Below are positions 1-8,701 of a DNA stretch of 64,000 nt, piece by piece. Position 1 is the first letter of the stretch. Every line of letters begins with the position of its first letter. Source of the stretch: Planctomycetota bacterium (lineage in GTDB: Bacteria; Planctomycetota; Planctomycetia; Planctomycetales; Planctomycetaceae); NCBI GenBank assembly GCA_027623235.1, contig JAQBVJ010000017.1, forward strand, positions 1-64,000, written 5' to 3'. The notes beneath the pieces were generated by a model that was not told the origin of the DNA, ran no database searches, and saw only the letters and a list, made by a program, of their open reading frames with translations. Made by a program: the position numbers and the translations under genes.

Positions 1-276
1 CGGCCAATGGACCTCCGTCTGGCCAACTCCCGACACCGCAAAAACTTAACCCCGCCAGGATTCGTTGCCACACCCATCGACACTCAACGCTTCGCCGTCA
101 CTGGTGCCTGTCGGAGTTTCTGCGTCCATTCCCGACTGATATCAGATTCCCTGCCCTGCGCCTGGCCCAGTTTTCAATTTCAAAATTGGACAGCTACCGG
201 CCGGACCCGCACTCGGTGTAGTAAAGTGTAGCTAATACCCCCGATTTCCCATGAATTCGCCTGAGACAACGGCGAT
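1..276. other. unassigned sequence at window start
   Basis: No convincing gene is seen here. A forward open frame at 7-231 encodes a Cys/Arg/Ser-rich peptide without recognisable motifs and is probably chance. The stretch next to the broken sulfatase (about 230-350) is noticeably more A+T-rich than its surroundings, which would fit inserted or rearranged DNA, but no transposase or terminal repeat is visible. Confidence 0.4.
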
Positions 277-465
277 TCAAAATTTCCCAGAAACACCAAC
301 AAAATATAGAAATTTGCAGCAATTCCCACCAATTGTCCACGATACCTGATCGTTGTCATCCGCCATGATGAAAACGATGTTCGGCGACGCAGCCTCGACT
401 CTGACCGCGTTCGAAAGAACCAGTGAGAAAGCAGCGATGGCGAGTGCAGAACGAAGCGTCGGCAT
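277..465 (-). pseudogene. N-terminal remnant of a secreted sulfatase
   Basis: From the ATG at 465 the reading frame gives a signal peptide (hydrophobic stretch ALAIAAFSLVLSN, cleavage near VEA-ASP) followed by PNIVFIMADD, the hallmark first strand of formylglycine-dependent sulfatases, whose aspartates bind the active-site calcium. After MADD the similarity stops at once: the next residues (NDQVSWTIGGNC) match no sulfatase and the frame ends 25 residues later in A+T-rich sequence. The CxPSR catalytic motif and the rest of the roughly 450-residue enzyme are absent. Sulfatases occur in many copies in Planctomycetota, so this is most simply the stump of a gene cut by a deletion or insertion near position 350. 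The stump keeps its start codon and could still be transcribed. Confidence 0.75.
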
Positions 466-635
466 GGTGCAAATCCAATGAGTCAGGTGCGGCCAGCGGA
501 CCGAAGCGAGCGACAGGTCCGAGAGTTTACTCTTCGTCAGCACGCGTCGCACAGCGGGCGAGATGACGCCTGCCTCCTCACGTGCGAATTCCCGCTTTAC
601 GATGCCGACGCCCGACTCCAACTGGATCCGCAGCA

Positions 636-1664
636 ATGATTCCCCGCACCGCGTTCTCAACCCTCAGCTGCCCGGACTGGTCGTTTCAGGACCTCATCCG
701 AAACGGCACAGCATTCGGATTTGACGGGGTCGAAATCCGCCTGCTGCAGCGGGAGACGGACCTGTTGAGCCTCCCCGACTTTCAGCCGAGCCAGCTCAAA
801 GACCGGCGGCGTGAACTTGCCGATGCGGGGTTTCAAATCTGCGGGTTGTCCTCGTCGGTCCAGTTGCAGTCGCCAGACAAGTTCGAGCGGCAACATCAGA
901 TCGAAACCGGGCGACGCTATCTTGAGCTCGCTGTTGAACTCGGGGCAGGCTTCGTGCGAGTCTTCGGCGATGTTCTACAGCCGACAGAACATGGATCCGT
1001 GCCCGTCGAGGATGTCTCGCCGGAGCAGCGGAGCCGAACGGTGTCACTCGTCGCAGAGGGACTCAATCAGCTCGGCGAACTTGCTGAGCGGCAGGCGATT
1101 GAGGTACTCATCGAGACGCACGGAGATTTTTCCAACACCGTCGTTATGGAAGAAACGATGCGGCAAGTGTCGAGCCCGGCCGCGGGAGTTCTCTGGGACA
1201 CGCATCACCCCTGGCGGTTCTTCGACGAAGAACTGTCGGCATCGTTCCAGCGGCTGAGGCCGTGGATCCGGCATACTCACTGGAAAGACTCGGTCAGACG
1301 GCGCCCGGCATCCCAGGGCGAAGAGAGTCCGGCCGACGACGCCGAAGCGGCCGCCACAAAAGCACACGACCTGATGAGCGGTCATCGGCACGCCGATTAT
1401 GTCCTCTTCCGCAGCGGCGAGTTTCCCGCGCAGGAGTGCATGAGGCTGCTGAAGGAAGACGGCTACTCCGGCTGGCACTGCCTTGAGTGGGAAAAAATGT
1501 GGCACCCGGAAATCGAATCTCCCGAGCTCGCGCTGCCGCTGTTTCCGCCGAAGATTCGTGAACTGTGGAAAGCGGCCGGTCCACTCGCCACGGGCAGAGC
1601 GAACGCGCGCTTACGGGAGGGCAAAGCTCCCGCAGATTACACAGATGGGTTTGGAGGGAAGTGA
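636..1664 (+). CDS. sugar phosphate isomerase/epimerase (xylose-isomerase-like TIM barrel)
   Basis: A 342-residue cytoplasmic protein of the AP-endonuclease-2/xylose-isomerase-like TIM-barrel superfamily (COG1082). Visible landmarks are FGFDGVEIRLL (first strand/helix), a mid-protein EVLIETHGDFSNT strand carrying the metal-ligand glutamate and histidine, GVLWDTHHPWRFF, the conserved RHTHWKD motif near residue 210 and the final WHCLEWEKMWHPE strand. Such enzymes isomerise or epimerise sugars, inositols or keto acids using a divalent metal; the substrate cannot be read here. The ATG at 636 is chosen because protein similarity begins directly there, although an in-frame ATG lies upstream at 582. 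The methyltransferase gene starts 3 nt after this stop, so the two are probably co-transcribed. Confidence 0.85.
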   Translation: MIPRTAFSTLSCPDWSFQDLIRNGTAFGFDGVEIRLLQRETDLLSLPDFQPSQLKDRRRELADAGFQICGLSSSVQLQSPDKFERQHQIETGRRYLELAVELGAGFVRVFGDVLQPTEHGSVPVEDVSPEQRSRTVSLVAEGLNQLGELAERQAIEVLIETHGDFSNTVVMEETMRQVSSPAAGVLWDTHHPWRFFDEELSASFQRLRPWIRHTHWKDSVRRRPASQGEESPADDAEAAATKAHDLMSGHRHADYVLFRSGEFPAQECMRLLKEDGYSGWHCLEWEKMWHPEIESPELALPLFPPKIRELWKAAGPLATGRANARLREGKAPADYTDGFGGK

Positions 1665-1667
1665 CAC

Positions 1668-2480
1668 ATGCCACTCATTCCGCTCAGCGATCTTGATGAC
1701 CCACGACTGGATCTGTTTCGCAATCTCAAGAAAACGAACTCGACTCGCTGGTCACCACACTTCATCACCGAGGGAAAAAAACCAACGCGGCGGCTGCTGG
1801 AGAGCGACTTCCCGGTGACGTCGATCCTGATCAGCGAGAAATTCGTCGACATGCTGCGGCCGCACTTGAGCGGCGACCGCAGCGATGTGCCGGTCTTCAT
1901 CCTGCCGCAGGCGGTCTGCCAGATGCTGGTGGGATACACGTTTCACTGCGGGATGCTGGGGTGCGGTCTCCGACAGAAGCCTCCGCAGCTCGCGGAACTG
2001 ATTCGTCCCGGAATTCGACAACTGTTCGTCGTCTGCCCGTCGACCGAAAACCAGGACAACCTGGGAGCCATCCTGAGAATTGCAGCCTCGTTCGGGGTTT
2101 CCGGATTGCTGCTCGGCAAAGGCTGCTGCGATCCGTTCTCCCGCCGAACGATCCGCGTTTCCATGGGCAATGCAATCAGAATTCCCATCATTGAAGCGGG
2201 TGAGGATCTACCGGACCTCGTCAGAGAGCTGCGTGATCAGCATAACGTCGAGCTGATCGCGTCAGTCCTCGACGAAGCCGCGGTACCGCTTGAACGAGCC
2301 ACGATTGCCCCACAAAGAAGTTGTGCACTTCTACTCGGCAATGAAGACGCTGGGCTCGATCGAAACTGGATTGAGCTTTGTCAGCGCGTCGTCACAATCC
2401 CGATGCACCACGGAACGGATTCGCTCAACGTTTCCGTCGCGGCCGGGATTCTGCTTCACCACTTTGCCAATCGATCATGA
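1668..2480 (+). CDS. TrmH/SpoU-family RNA 2'-O-methyltransferase
   Basis: A 270-residue SpoU-class methyltransferase. The three family motifs are present: NQDNLGAILRIAASFGVSGLLL (motif 1), ALLLGNEDAGLD (motif 2, trefoil-knot SAM site) and IPMHHGTDSLNVSVAAGILL (motif 3). Upstream, residues 1-100 resemble the substrate-binding domain seen in TrmH and RlmB relatives. It should transfer methyl from SAM to a ribose 2'-hydroxyl of tRNA or rRNA; which nucleotide is not predictable. The ribosome site GGAGGG lies inside the end of the preceding isomerase gene, 3 nt upstream, and the stop codon overlaps the ATG of the next gene in an ATGA arrangement, indicating translational coupling in a three-gene operon. 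Confidence 0.9.
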   Translation: MPLIPLSDLDDPRLDLFRNLKKTNSTRWSPHFITEGKKPTRRLLESDFPVTSILISEKFVDMLRPHLSGDRSDVPVFILPQAVCQMLVGYTFHCGMLGCGLRQKPPQLAELIRPGIRQLFVVCPSTENQDNLGAILRIAASFGVSGLLLGKGCCDPFSRRTIRVSMGNAIRIPIIEAGEDLPDLVRELRDQHNVELIASVLDEAAVPLERATIAPQRSCALLLGNEDAGLDRNWIELCQRVVTIPMHHGTDSLNVSVAAGILLHHFANRS

Positions 2481-2941
2481 CACGACTTCACCGGATAAAT
2501 CTGAAAGGCCCCTGGGACTACGAGTGGCTTGACGGTCCGCACGCTGCCTCTGATTCGAATGTCGACTTACCACCCGTCGCGGACAACGAGTTTCTGCTGG
2601 CTCACTCACGAGTTCGCATGCCGTCGTCCATCGAGGATGCCTGGGGCGCTGTCTCAGGTCGCGTCCAGTTTCAGCGTCGATTCCAGAAGCCGACGAATCT
2701 GGAACCGCACGAGCGGGTTCACATCGCCTTCGACGGTTTCGGAGGAACGGCGACTGTGACGCTCAATGGCGAACCGCTTGCCGAACTGAATGACGTCGAC
2801 TCGACGCAGACGTTCGACACGACCGACCGTCTCGGCCAGTCCAACATCCTGGCCGTGGAACTCACGTGGAACCCGCCCGGAAACGGTGCGGGCCGGGGCG
2901 GCCTGTGGGGAGCCGTCGCGATCGAGATTCACGACGCCTGA
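2477..2941 (+). CDS. small beta-sandwich protein resembling GH2 sugar-binding domain
   Basis: A 154-residue protein without signal peptide or membrane segment. The segment from about residue 10 (LKGPWDYEWLD) through FQRRFQKP, HIAFDGFGGTATVTLNGEPLAEL and the closing GGLWGAVAIEIHD follows the pattern of the jelly-roll sugar-binding domain found at the N-terminus of glycoside hydrolase family 2 enzymes, but no catalytic domain follows. It may be a stand-alone carbohydrate-binding or structural module; function is unknown. Its ATG overlaps the upstream methyltransferase stop (ATGA), so it belongs to that operon. Confidence 0.75.
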   Translation: MTRLHRINLKGPWDYEWLDGPHAASDSNVDLPPVADNEFLLAHSRVRMPSSIEDAWGAVSGRVQFQRRFQKPTNLEPHERVHIAFDGFGGTATVTLNGEPLAELNDVDSTQTFDTTDRLGQSNILAVELTWNPPGNGAGRGGLWGAVAIEIHDA

Positions 2942-2946
2942 CTGCC

Positions 2947-2979
2947 CGTAGGGTAGGCCGAGCGCAGCGAGCCCCACCA
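2947..2979. repeat. short dispersed repeat, GGCCGAGCGnAGCGAG type
   Basis: A single copy of a motif GTAGGGTAGGCCGAGCGCAG followed by CGAGCCCCACC. Near-identical copies form an inverted pair at 22820-22940, and a half copy occurs near 28785. It lies directly after a stop codon between convergent genes. Short G+C-rich dispersed repeats of this kind behave like REP-type elements; mobilisation is not shown. Confidence 0.6.
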
Positions 2980-3030
2980 GATGTCGGTCCGCAAGTTTCT
3001 CGCGGAGCCCTCGGTGTTCGGGACCGGATA

Positions 3031-3065
3031 CAAAAAAGACCCGGAGAGGATGTCCTCTCCGGGTC
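3031..3065 (-). terminator. rho-independent terminator of groEL
   Basis: On the reverse strand a perfect 13-bp stem (GACCCGGAGAGGA paired with TCCTCTCCGGGTC, 2-nt loop, 3038-3065) is followed by a run of six T residues (3032-3037 read in reverse). It sits about 30 nt beyond the groEL stop, the expected place for the end of the groESL transcript. Confidence 0.9.
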
Positions 3066-3093
3066 GCGACTTCAGTGGTCAATCATTGGCGAC

Positions 3094-4701
3094 TTAATAA
3101 AGATCTTCGCCGTGGCTGTGGCCGCCATCCTTCGGCTTTTCAGCGATCAGGGCGTCACTCGTCAGCAGCAGAGTCGCGACCGAAGACGCGTTCTGAAGAG
3201 CCGTTCGAGTCACCTTGGTCGGATCGATGATGCCGGCCTTGACCAGATCTTCGAACTTGTCGGTGGCGGCGTTGTAGCCATCGTTGCCAGACAGTTCGAG
3301 GACTTTCTCACAGATCACGCCACCGTCTTTGCCGGCGTTATTGGCGATCTGTGTGATTGGAGCACGGCAGGCACGCAGAATGATGTTGTACCCAACGTCT
3401 CCGTCGTGACTGAGCTTCTTGCCTTTGACGGCACCGGAAGCTCGCAGCAGAGCGACGCCACCACCCGGTAGAATTCCCTCTTCGACGGCGGCACGGGTTG
3501 CGTGCAGAGCATCTTCGACGCGGGCTTTCTTTTCTTTCATCTCGGATTCAGTCGCGGCTCCAACGTTAATCTGTGCCACTCCGCCGGACAGCTTCGCGAC
3601 CCGCTCGTTGAGCTTCTCTTTGTCGTAGTCGCTCGTCGAGTTTTCCAGCTCGCGTCGAATCTGATCGATGCGGGCCATGATGTCAGCTCGCTTGCCGCCA
3701 CCTTCGATGATCGTCGTGTTGTCCTTGTCAACGATGACTTTTGAAGCAACACCAAGCTCGCCCAGCTGGACGTTTTCAAGCTTGATGCCCAGGTCTTCGA
3801 AGATCGCCGTTCCGCCACACATGATGGCGATGTCCTGCAGCATGGCTTTGCGGCGATCGCCGTAGCCAGGGGCTTTGACAGCGACGCACTTGAACGTGCC
3901 ACGCATTTTGTTGATGACGAGCGTGGCGAGTGCTTCGCCTTCGACGTCTTCAGCAATGATCAGCAGCGGCTTGCCGCTCTGAACAACCTTTTCGAGGACC
4001 GGGACGAGGTCCTTGATGTTGTTGACTTTCTTTTCGTGAATCAGCACGTAGCAGTCCTCGTAGACGGCTTCCATGCTGTTCGGATCGGTCACGAAGTACG
4101 GCGAGAGGTAGCCTCGGTCGAACTGCAGGCCTTCCTTCTTGTCGTAGTCGGTGTGGAGGCTCTTGCCTTCTTCGACGGTGATGACGCCGTCTTTGCCGAC
4201 TTCGCTCATCGCCCTGGCGAGAATGTCGCCGATTTCTTTGTCACCGTTTGAGGCGACGGTTCCGACCTGAGCAACTTCCTTCTTGCCTTTGCACTCGGTC
4301 TTCATCTTGCCGAGCTCTTCGACGATGTCGGCCACGGCCTGTTCCATGCCGAGCTTCATCTCGATCGGGCTGACACCAGCAACGACGGCTTTGAGGCCTT
4401 CGTTGAAGATGGCTTCCGCCAGGATGGTTGCGGTTGTTGTGCCATCACCGGCGTTGTCAGACGTCTTGCTGGCGACTTCCTTGACGAGGCTGGCACCCAT
4501 GTTTTCGAACTTGTCAGACAGTTCGATTTCACGGGCCACGGTCACGCCGTCTTTTGTGACGGTCGGCGAGCCGAAGCTCTTTTCGAGGATGACGTTGCGG
4601 CCGCGTGGGCCAAGCGTGACTTTGACGGCTCGAGCCAGTTTGCTCACGCCGCGACGCATGGCTTCCTGAGCTTCCTGATCGAAGGCAATAATTTTTGCCA
4701 T
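3094..4701 (-). CDS. groEL: chaperonin GroEL (60 kDa)
   Basis: A 535-residue type I chaperonin that forms the double-ring ATP-dependent folding chamber with GroES in the cytoplasm. The diagnostic N-terminal sequence [17 protein letters not shown], the ATP-binding [10 protein letters not shown] loop (around residues 86-95), [12 protein letters not shown] and the C-terminal GGGVALLRA and [20 protein letters not shown] are all present, so length and order are normal. The tail is unusual: it ends [14 protein letters not shown] rather than in the flexible Gly-Gly-Met repeat of many GroELs. A strong AGGAGA ribosome site precedes the ATG. It follows groES by 102 nt on the same strand, and a strong hairpin terminator lies after the stop. 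No CIRCE operator was found upstream of groES. Confidence 0.98.
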   Translation of the reverse strand: MAKIIAFDQEAQEAMRRGVSKLARAVKVTLGPRGRNVILEKSFGSPTVTKDGVTVAREIELSDKFENMGASLVKEVASKTSDNAGDGTTTATILAEAIFNEGLKAVVAGVSPIEMKLGMEQAVADIVEELGKMKTECKGKKEVAQVGTVASNGDKEIGDILARAMSEVGKDGVITVEEGKSLHTDYDKKEGLQFDRGYLSPYFVTDPNSMEAVYEDCYVLIHEKKVNNIKDLVPVLEKVVQSGKPLLIIAEDVEGEALATLVINKMRGTFKCVAVKAPGYGDRRKAMLQDIAIMCGGTAIFEDLGIKLENVQLGELGVASKVIVDKDNTTIIEGGGKRADIMARIDQIRRELENSTSDYDKEKLNERVAKLSGGVAQINVGAATESEMKEKKARVEDALHATRAAVEEGILPGGGVALLRASGAVKGKKLSHDGDVGYNIILRACRAPITQIANNAGKDGGVICEKVLELSGNDGYNAATDKFEDLVKAGIIDPTKVTRTALQNASSVATLLLTSDALIAEKPKDGGHSHGEDLY

Positions 4702-4803
4702 GGGAGAGTTTCTCCTGTAGGAGTTCTGAATTCAGAAATGAGTCTTCGTTAAACCGGGTGTCGCCGGTCAATCTGACCTGGAATATCGGTATCGAGGCGA
4801 GCC

Positions 4804-5127
4804 TCAGAAAGTCGCAAGAATGTCACTCTCGCGGAGCAGCAGGTAATCATCGTCTCCGACTGAGATTTCTTCACCGCCGTATGACGTGAAGAGAACGGAG
4901 TCCCCTTCTTTAACTGTCAGCGGAATCTTCGTTCCATCGTTGCGAGTGTGTCCGTCGCCGACCGCGATCACGGTGCCACGCTGCGGTTTGTCGCGTGCCG
5001 AATCGGGGAGCACGATGCCGCCGGCTGTCTTTTCTTCAGCCGCGTCACGCTGCAGCACAACGCGATCGCCCAGCGGAACCAGATTTGTCTTCGCTTTCGC
5101 TTTTGACTTCGACTTTGCCTTCGCCAT
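4804..5127 (-). CDS. groES: co-chaperonin GroES
   Basis: A 107-residue GroES, slightly longer than the usual 95-97 because of a lysine/alanine/serine-rich N-terminal extension ([12 protein letters not shown]) before the conserved [11 protein letters not shown]. The mobile loop [12 protein letters not shown] that docks onto GroEL and the C-terminal [15 protein letters not shown] are intact, so it should form the heptameric lid of the folding chamber. The ribosome site AGGAGA stands directly upstream. The basic extension may add a nucleic-acid or membrane contact; that is speculation. It is the first gene of the groES-groEL pair. Confidence 0.96.
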   Translation of the reverse strand: MAKAKSKSKAKAKTNLVPLGDRVVLQRDAAEEKTAGGIVLPDSARDKPQRGTVIAVGDGHTRNDGTKIPLTVKEGDSVLFTSYGGEEISVGDDDYLLLRESDILATF

Positions 5128-5724
5128 TCCATTCTCCTGAGGTCAGCAGAAACGCGTCTCGAAAGCTCCTCAGGCACGTGCCCGTCCTTCCAGCCCGGAA
5201 GGCACCGCACTCAGCGGGATTGGGAGCGAGGGTGTTTGTTCGGCCAGTCCGGTTCCCTGTTTCCCCTTCGCGAGGACGTCAGGAAATCGCAACTGTTGTC
5301 CGCCCGAGCTCCGTCAGGGCGATTCCGCAGCGGACTGCCAGTTGGTCAATGCCACCATGACAGCCCACGACTCCATCCGTGCCGGGAAGTCACGACAGAC
5401 CGACAGCCGGGAATGGGACTCGATCAAAGCGAACTCTGTGCCAAAGACGGCCAGCGAATGCAAGTTACTTTTATTAAATGAGTTATGAAGATTGCCGGTC
5501 TTCAGTCCGGCTGCCATTTTCGAGCTGATTTCGGATTGAGGAGCGAATGCCTGCCACTCTGTCAGCCACGATCACTCAGACGGGCTTCCGAGAAAAACGC
5601 GGCAATATTTCAAAAAAGTGCCGCGGATCGCGGGATCGCTACGGGTCCGACCATGCCCTCGCGCTTGCGCTTCAAGCTACATTTGTCGCAGGCGGACAAA
5701 AACATCCGTCGAAGCCGAGCTGCG
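5128..5724. other. intergenic region between groES and glycosyltransferase (divergent)
   Basis: This divergent spacer must hold the groESL promoter on the reverse strand. No CIRCE inverted repeat (TTAGCACTC-N9-GAGTGCTAA) and no convincing sigma-70 boxes were found. On the forward strand a strong GAGGAG followed by an ATG at 5547 opens a frame that is not the glycosyltransferase frame. The glycosyltransferase frame itself is open back to 5485, so part of this region could be coding if an upstream start is used. Confidence 0.4.
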
Positions 5725-7506
5725 ATGCTCGACTCCCTGACGTATCCCCCAATGAGATCGCCACCGCTAGAGGATCCGCCGTTGAACGCAGCCACTCGCC
5801 CACCACTGAGGTCCCGCACCTGGTTCGGCCCGGCGGTCGCGGCTGCGCTGACTCTCTTTGCGGTCCTGGTCACGCTCGACCCGGCCGACTGTCGGCCAGG
5901 CATGCCGGAAGGGCCAGGCGTCGCGATCGACGAGTCCTTCAATGTCGAGATGGGGGTCTATCTGGTCGAGGCGTTCCGTTCGTACGGCATCGCGTCTCTT
6001 CACTCGGCAAGCCAGATCGAAATTTTCGAGGGCTACAACCCGGACCATCCCCCTCTCGGGCGAGCGTGGCTCGGCGTGTTTCACGCGGCGGCGCAGGCCG
6101 TCGCGCCGGCGGATGTCGAAGGCCCGTTCGTCACGGTCAGCGCGCGAGTTGGCTCAGCCTTCGCGTTCGCTCTGACGGTGCTCGCTGTTGGCTGGATGAC
6201 GGGAAGTCGTTTCGGAGCGATCGCCGGAACGCTCGCCGCGACGAGTCTCGCGTTGATGCCGCGACTTTTCGGGCACGCGCATCTGGCCTCGCTGGAGACG
6301 ATCACCGGTCTGACCTGGACTCTGACCGTGCTCTCCACGGGCCTGTTGTGGTCGCGCGAAGGCGGACCAACCGATCGAGTTGCCTTCGGAACCGGATTCC
6401 TGCTCGGCCTCGCGCTGCTGACGAAAATTCAGGCGATCATTCTTCCGCCGCTGGTCGTGCTGTGGGCACTCAGTCACTGGCGGAAGCAGGCGCTGAGGCC
6501 GCTGGCGATCTGGGGGCTCGTTGGCGGAGTCGTGTTCGTTGTCGGCTGGCCCTGGTTGTGGAGCGACCTGCCGGGCCGACTTGCCGACTACTTCGGGCGA
6601 ACGACCGGTCGAGTGCCCCTCAACGTCTGGTACATGGGCGAGAAAATTGCCGACCGGGACGTCGCCTGGCATTACCCGTGGATTCTGTTTCTGGTCACGG
6701 TCCCGCCGGGGCTCCAATTGTTCGCGGCGGCGGGAGTCCTGCGGTTCGGCCGGAAGTTTCAGCATCGGCCAGAGCTGACATTGCTGCTGGGTTCGGTGAT
6801 GGCTCCGCTGATCTTATTCAGCATGCCCGGCGTGGCCGTGTACGACGGGGTGAGACTTTTTCTCGTGAGCTTCCCCGGCTGGGCGGTCTTCGCGGGGCTT
6901 GGTGGTGCACTGCTTTACGAGTGGCTTTCGACGGAGCTCGCACTTCTTCCGGACGGAAGAACGAGTGACGCGACTTCCGCTCAAACGACCTCAGCGAAAC
7001 CCAAAGCGGTCAGACTCGCCGAGCGACTGAAGCTCACTCGAGTCCGGCATCCTGGCATCATTCTGGCCGCTGTCTTTTCCGGTCAGGCGATGGGCCTGGT
7101 TTGGACTCACCCCTACCAGCTGAGCTACTACAACGCTTTTGTGGGCGGGCCGAACGGAGCGGAGAAGCTCGGCTTCGAAACGACGTACTGGGGAGACTCG
7201 CTGTCGAGGTCACTGCTGCTGGAAGTCGCCCGGCGAGTCCCCGACGGCAGCACGATCGACCTCGCCCCCGTACTGCACCCGTTTCAGGTGGACGTCGTGC
7301 AGTCGCAGGCACCCGTGTTGAGGCGTCATAATCTCACGCTGCGAGCGTACGATCCGGAAAACAGCAACGGCGACTATCTGCTCGTCTTTCACCGCAAAGC
7401 CGACATGCCCCGGCCGAGTGACCTTAAGTCTGCCGGTTGGAAGATTCTTGTGGCCACTCACCGCCAGGGCACCATCCTGGCCTCGTTTTACCAGAGGACT
7501 GAGTAG
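5725..7506 (+). CDS. family 39-type membrane glycosyltransferase (PMT/ArnT-like)
   Basis: A polytopic membrane protein of about 593 residues of the GT39/GT83 superfamily (protein O-mannosyltransferase, ArnT), which move sugars from polyprenyl-phosphate donors onto acceptors at the periplasmic face. A first membrane helix (AVAAALTLFAVLVTL) is followed by a large loop with the acidic IDESFNVEMG motif and NPDHPPLG, both typical of the family, then roughly ten further hydrophobic segments and a soluble C-terminal part. Acceptor and sugar are unknown. The start is uncertain: in-frame ATGs lie at 5653, 5725 and 5752, and the frame is open from 5485; 5725 is chosen because the residues before it are not conserved-looking. 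The gene stands alone. Confidence 0.75.
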   Translation: MLDSLTYPPMRSPPLEDPPLNAATRPPLRSRTWFGPAVAAALTLFAVLVTLDPADCRPGMPEGPGVAIDESFNVEMGVYLVEAFRSYGIASLHSASQIEIFEGYNPDHPPLGRAWLGVFHAAAQAVAPADVEGPFVTVSARVGSAFAFALTVLAVGWMTGSRFGAIAGTLAATSLALMPRLFGHAHLASLETITGLTWTLTVLSTGLLWSREGGPTDRVAFGTGFLLGLALLTKIQAIILPPLVVLWALSHWRKQALRPLAIWGLVGGVVFVVGWPWLWSDLPGRLADYFGRTTGRVPLNVWYMGEKIADRDVAWHYPWILFLVTVPPGLQLFAAAGVLRFGRKFQHRPELTLLLGSVMAPLILFSMPGVAVYDGVRLFLVSFPGWAVFAGLGGALLYEWLSTELALLPDGRTSDATSAQTTSAKPKAVRLAERLKLTRVRHPGIILAAVFSGQAMGLVWTHPYQLSYYNAFVGGPNGAEKLGFETTYWGDSLSRSLLLEVARRVPDGSTIDLAPVLHPFQVDVVQSQAPVLRRHNLTLRAYDPENSNGDYLLVFHRKADMPRPSDLKSAGWKILVATHRQGTILASFYQRTE

Positions 7507-7562
7507 AGCGAGTTTCGCCATCGAAAATCGAGTCAGCAAAGGACGACTTAAGGACGACTTCC

Positions 7563-7654
7563 AGTAGTAACCCGAAGCGTGAGCGAGGGCGAACGTCGAC
7601 CGACGTCGGTCTCTCGAAAGACGTTCGCCCGCGCTCACACTTCGGGTTACTACT
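7563..7654. repeat. 35-bp near-perfect inverted repeat, CCCGAAGCGTGAGCGAGGG family
   Basis: Arms at 7563-7597 and 7620-7654 are inverted copies differing at two positions, each starting AGTAGTAACCCGAAGCG and ending in GGGCGAACGTC. They could fold into a long hairpin. The core GCGAGGGCGAACG recurs in the inverted pair at 24251-24308, and ACCCGAAG recurs near 8612. The location, between a stop codon and the next start on the same strand, fits a REP/BIME-like element or a terminator. Confidence 0.8.
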
Positions 7655-7710
7655 AATCCTCGCAAACAATTTCAGAGAGCCCAATTCGACACCCCAGCAA
7701 GGACCTCACC

Positions 7711-8583
7711 ATGACGAGCCGCGCCGCCACCGAGTACCGCTATGAAAAACTCACCTGGCCGGAAATTAACGAGGCCATCGAGCAGAACCAGGTCTGCATC
7801 GTTCCCTGCGGGGCCGTTGAGCAACACGGCGAGCACCTGCCGCTCGACGTCGATCTGGTCTGTCCGGGAGGAATCGCCCGCGGGGCGGGGGAGCTCATTC
7901 CGGACAAGATGCTCATCCTGCCAACGATCCAATACGGCTACACCGGGCACGTCATGGACTTTCCCGGGACGATCAACACGCACTACGAGACCTTCATCAA
8001 GCAGGTCCTCGACGTGACAAAGTCGCTGGCTTATCACGGCTTCAAGAAGGTCATCCTGCTGAACGGGCACGGGTCGAACATGCCGAACCTCGACCTGGCC
8101 GCCAGGCGACACAATCTGGAAACCGACGGCGAGTGCATCCTCGCCGCGTGGTGGCACCTGCTGACGATTGATCAAGAATTCCTTCGCAACTGGCGCGAGG
8201 GCGTCTACCCCGGCAGCTGTGCTCACGCCTGCGAACTGGAGACGTCGCTCTATCTGTACCTCGACGAAGACGGCGTCCGCAAAGACCGAATCAAAAACCA
8301 CATCAGCAATCTGAACGACGGCAACCCCTACATCTGGGGAGACCTGTTCGGTCACGGTGCGGGAGCACTGACGTCCTGGACGAGCAGCTATTCGGCGATG
8401 GGCGTGATCGGCCAGCCGGAGCTCGCCACCAAAGAAAAGGGCGAGCAGGTCTTCAACGAGGCGGTCAAACAACTGTGCGGAATGGTCGAGTTCTTCCGCG
8501 ACAGACCGAAGGATCAGCGGACCCGGCATCAGTCAAAGGAGCCAACGATGCCCATGCCCTGGGGCCAGCGCCACGAAATCTGA
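7711..8583 (+). CDS. creatininase-family amidohydrolase
   Basis: A 290-residue cytoplasmic metal-dependent amidohydrolase of the creatininase family (creatininase, formamide hydrolase of archaeal riboflavin synthesis, MftE). Metal-ligand motifs are clear: GAVEQHGEHLPLDVDLV near residue 33-49 (Glu, His, Asp ligands), YTGHVMDFPGTI, and the LLNGHGSNMPNLD loop near residue 114. GSCAHACELETSLYL provides the last conserved His/Glu. The family usually hydrolyses a cyclic or linear amide; the true substrate is not evident from neighbours. A weak AAGGA ribosome site lies upstream of the ATG. The gene converges on the cytochrome gene 118 bp downstream. Confidence 0.9.
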   Translation: MTSRAATEYRYEKLTWPEINEAIEQNQVCIVPCGAVEQHGEHLPLDVDLVCPGGIARGAGELIPDKMLILPTIQYGYTGHVMDFPGTINTHYETFIKQVLDVTKSLAYHGFKKVILLNGHGSNMPNLDLAARRHNLETDGECILAAWWHLLTIDQEFLRNWREGVYPGSCAHACELETSLYLYLDEDGVRKDRIKNHISNLNDGNPYIWGDLFGHGAGALTSWTSSYSAMGVIGQPELATKEKGEQVFNEAVKQLCGMVEFFRDRPKDQRTRHQSKEPTMPMPWGQRHEI

Positions 8584-8609
8584 CCGCCGCACAGCCCCTG
8601 CAATAAAAG

Positions 8610-8676
8610 AAACCCGAAGTGCCGGCGGGAGCATAGCGGACCCGGCAGAGTCTGCATCGCCGACACTCCGGGTGTT
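8610..8676. terminator. imperfect hairpin between convergent genes
   Basis: AACCCGAAGTGCCGGC (8611-8626) pairs with GCCGACACTCCGGGTGTT (8658-8675) with two or three mismatches, between the convergent creatininase and cytochrome genes. Read on the reverse strand, the stem is followed by TTTCTTTTATT, which fits termination of the cytochrome transcript. It also shares the ACCCGAAG core of the repeat at 7563. Confidence 0.5.
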
Positions 8677-8701
8677 TCGTCCGGAGCCAACAGTCGAGGG
8701 C

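Noticed and set aside
5128-5300. CIRCE operator upstream of groES
   Set aside because: GCACTC followed by GGAGCG appears, but neither half-site nor spacing fits TTAGCACTC-N9-GAGTGCTAA.
5547-6968. Forward ATG with strong GAGGAG site opening a 473-codon frame
   Set aside because: The frame overlaps the glycosyltransferase in another phase and is Arg/Ala/Ser-rich with no membrane pattern. The ribosome site is probably chance, though it makes the glycosyltransferase start less certain.
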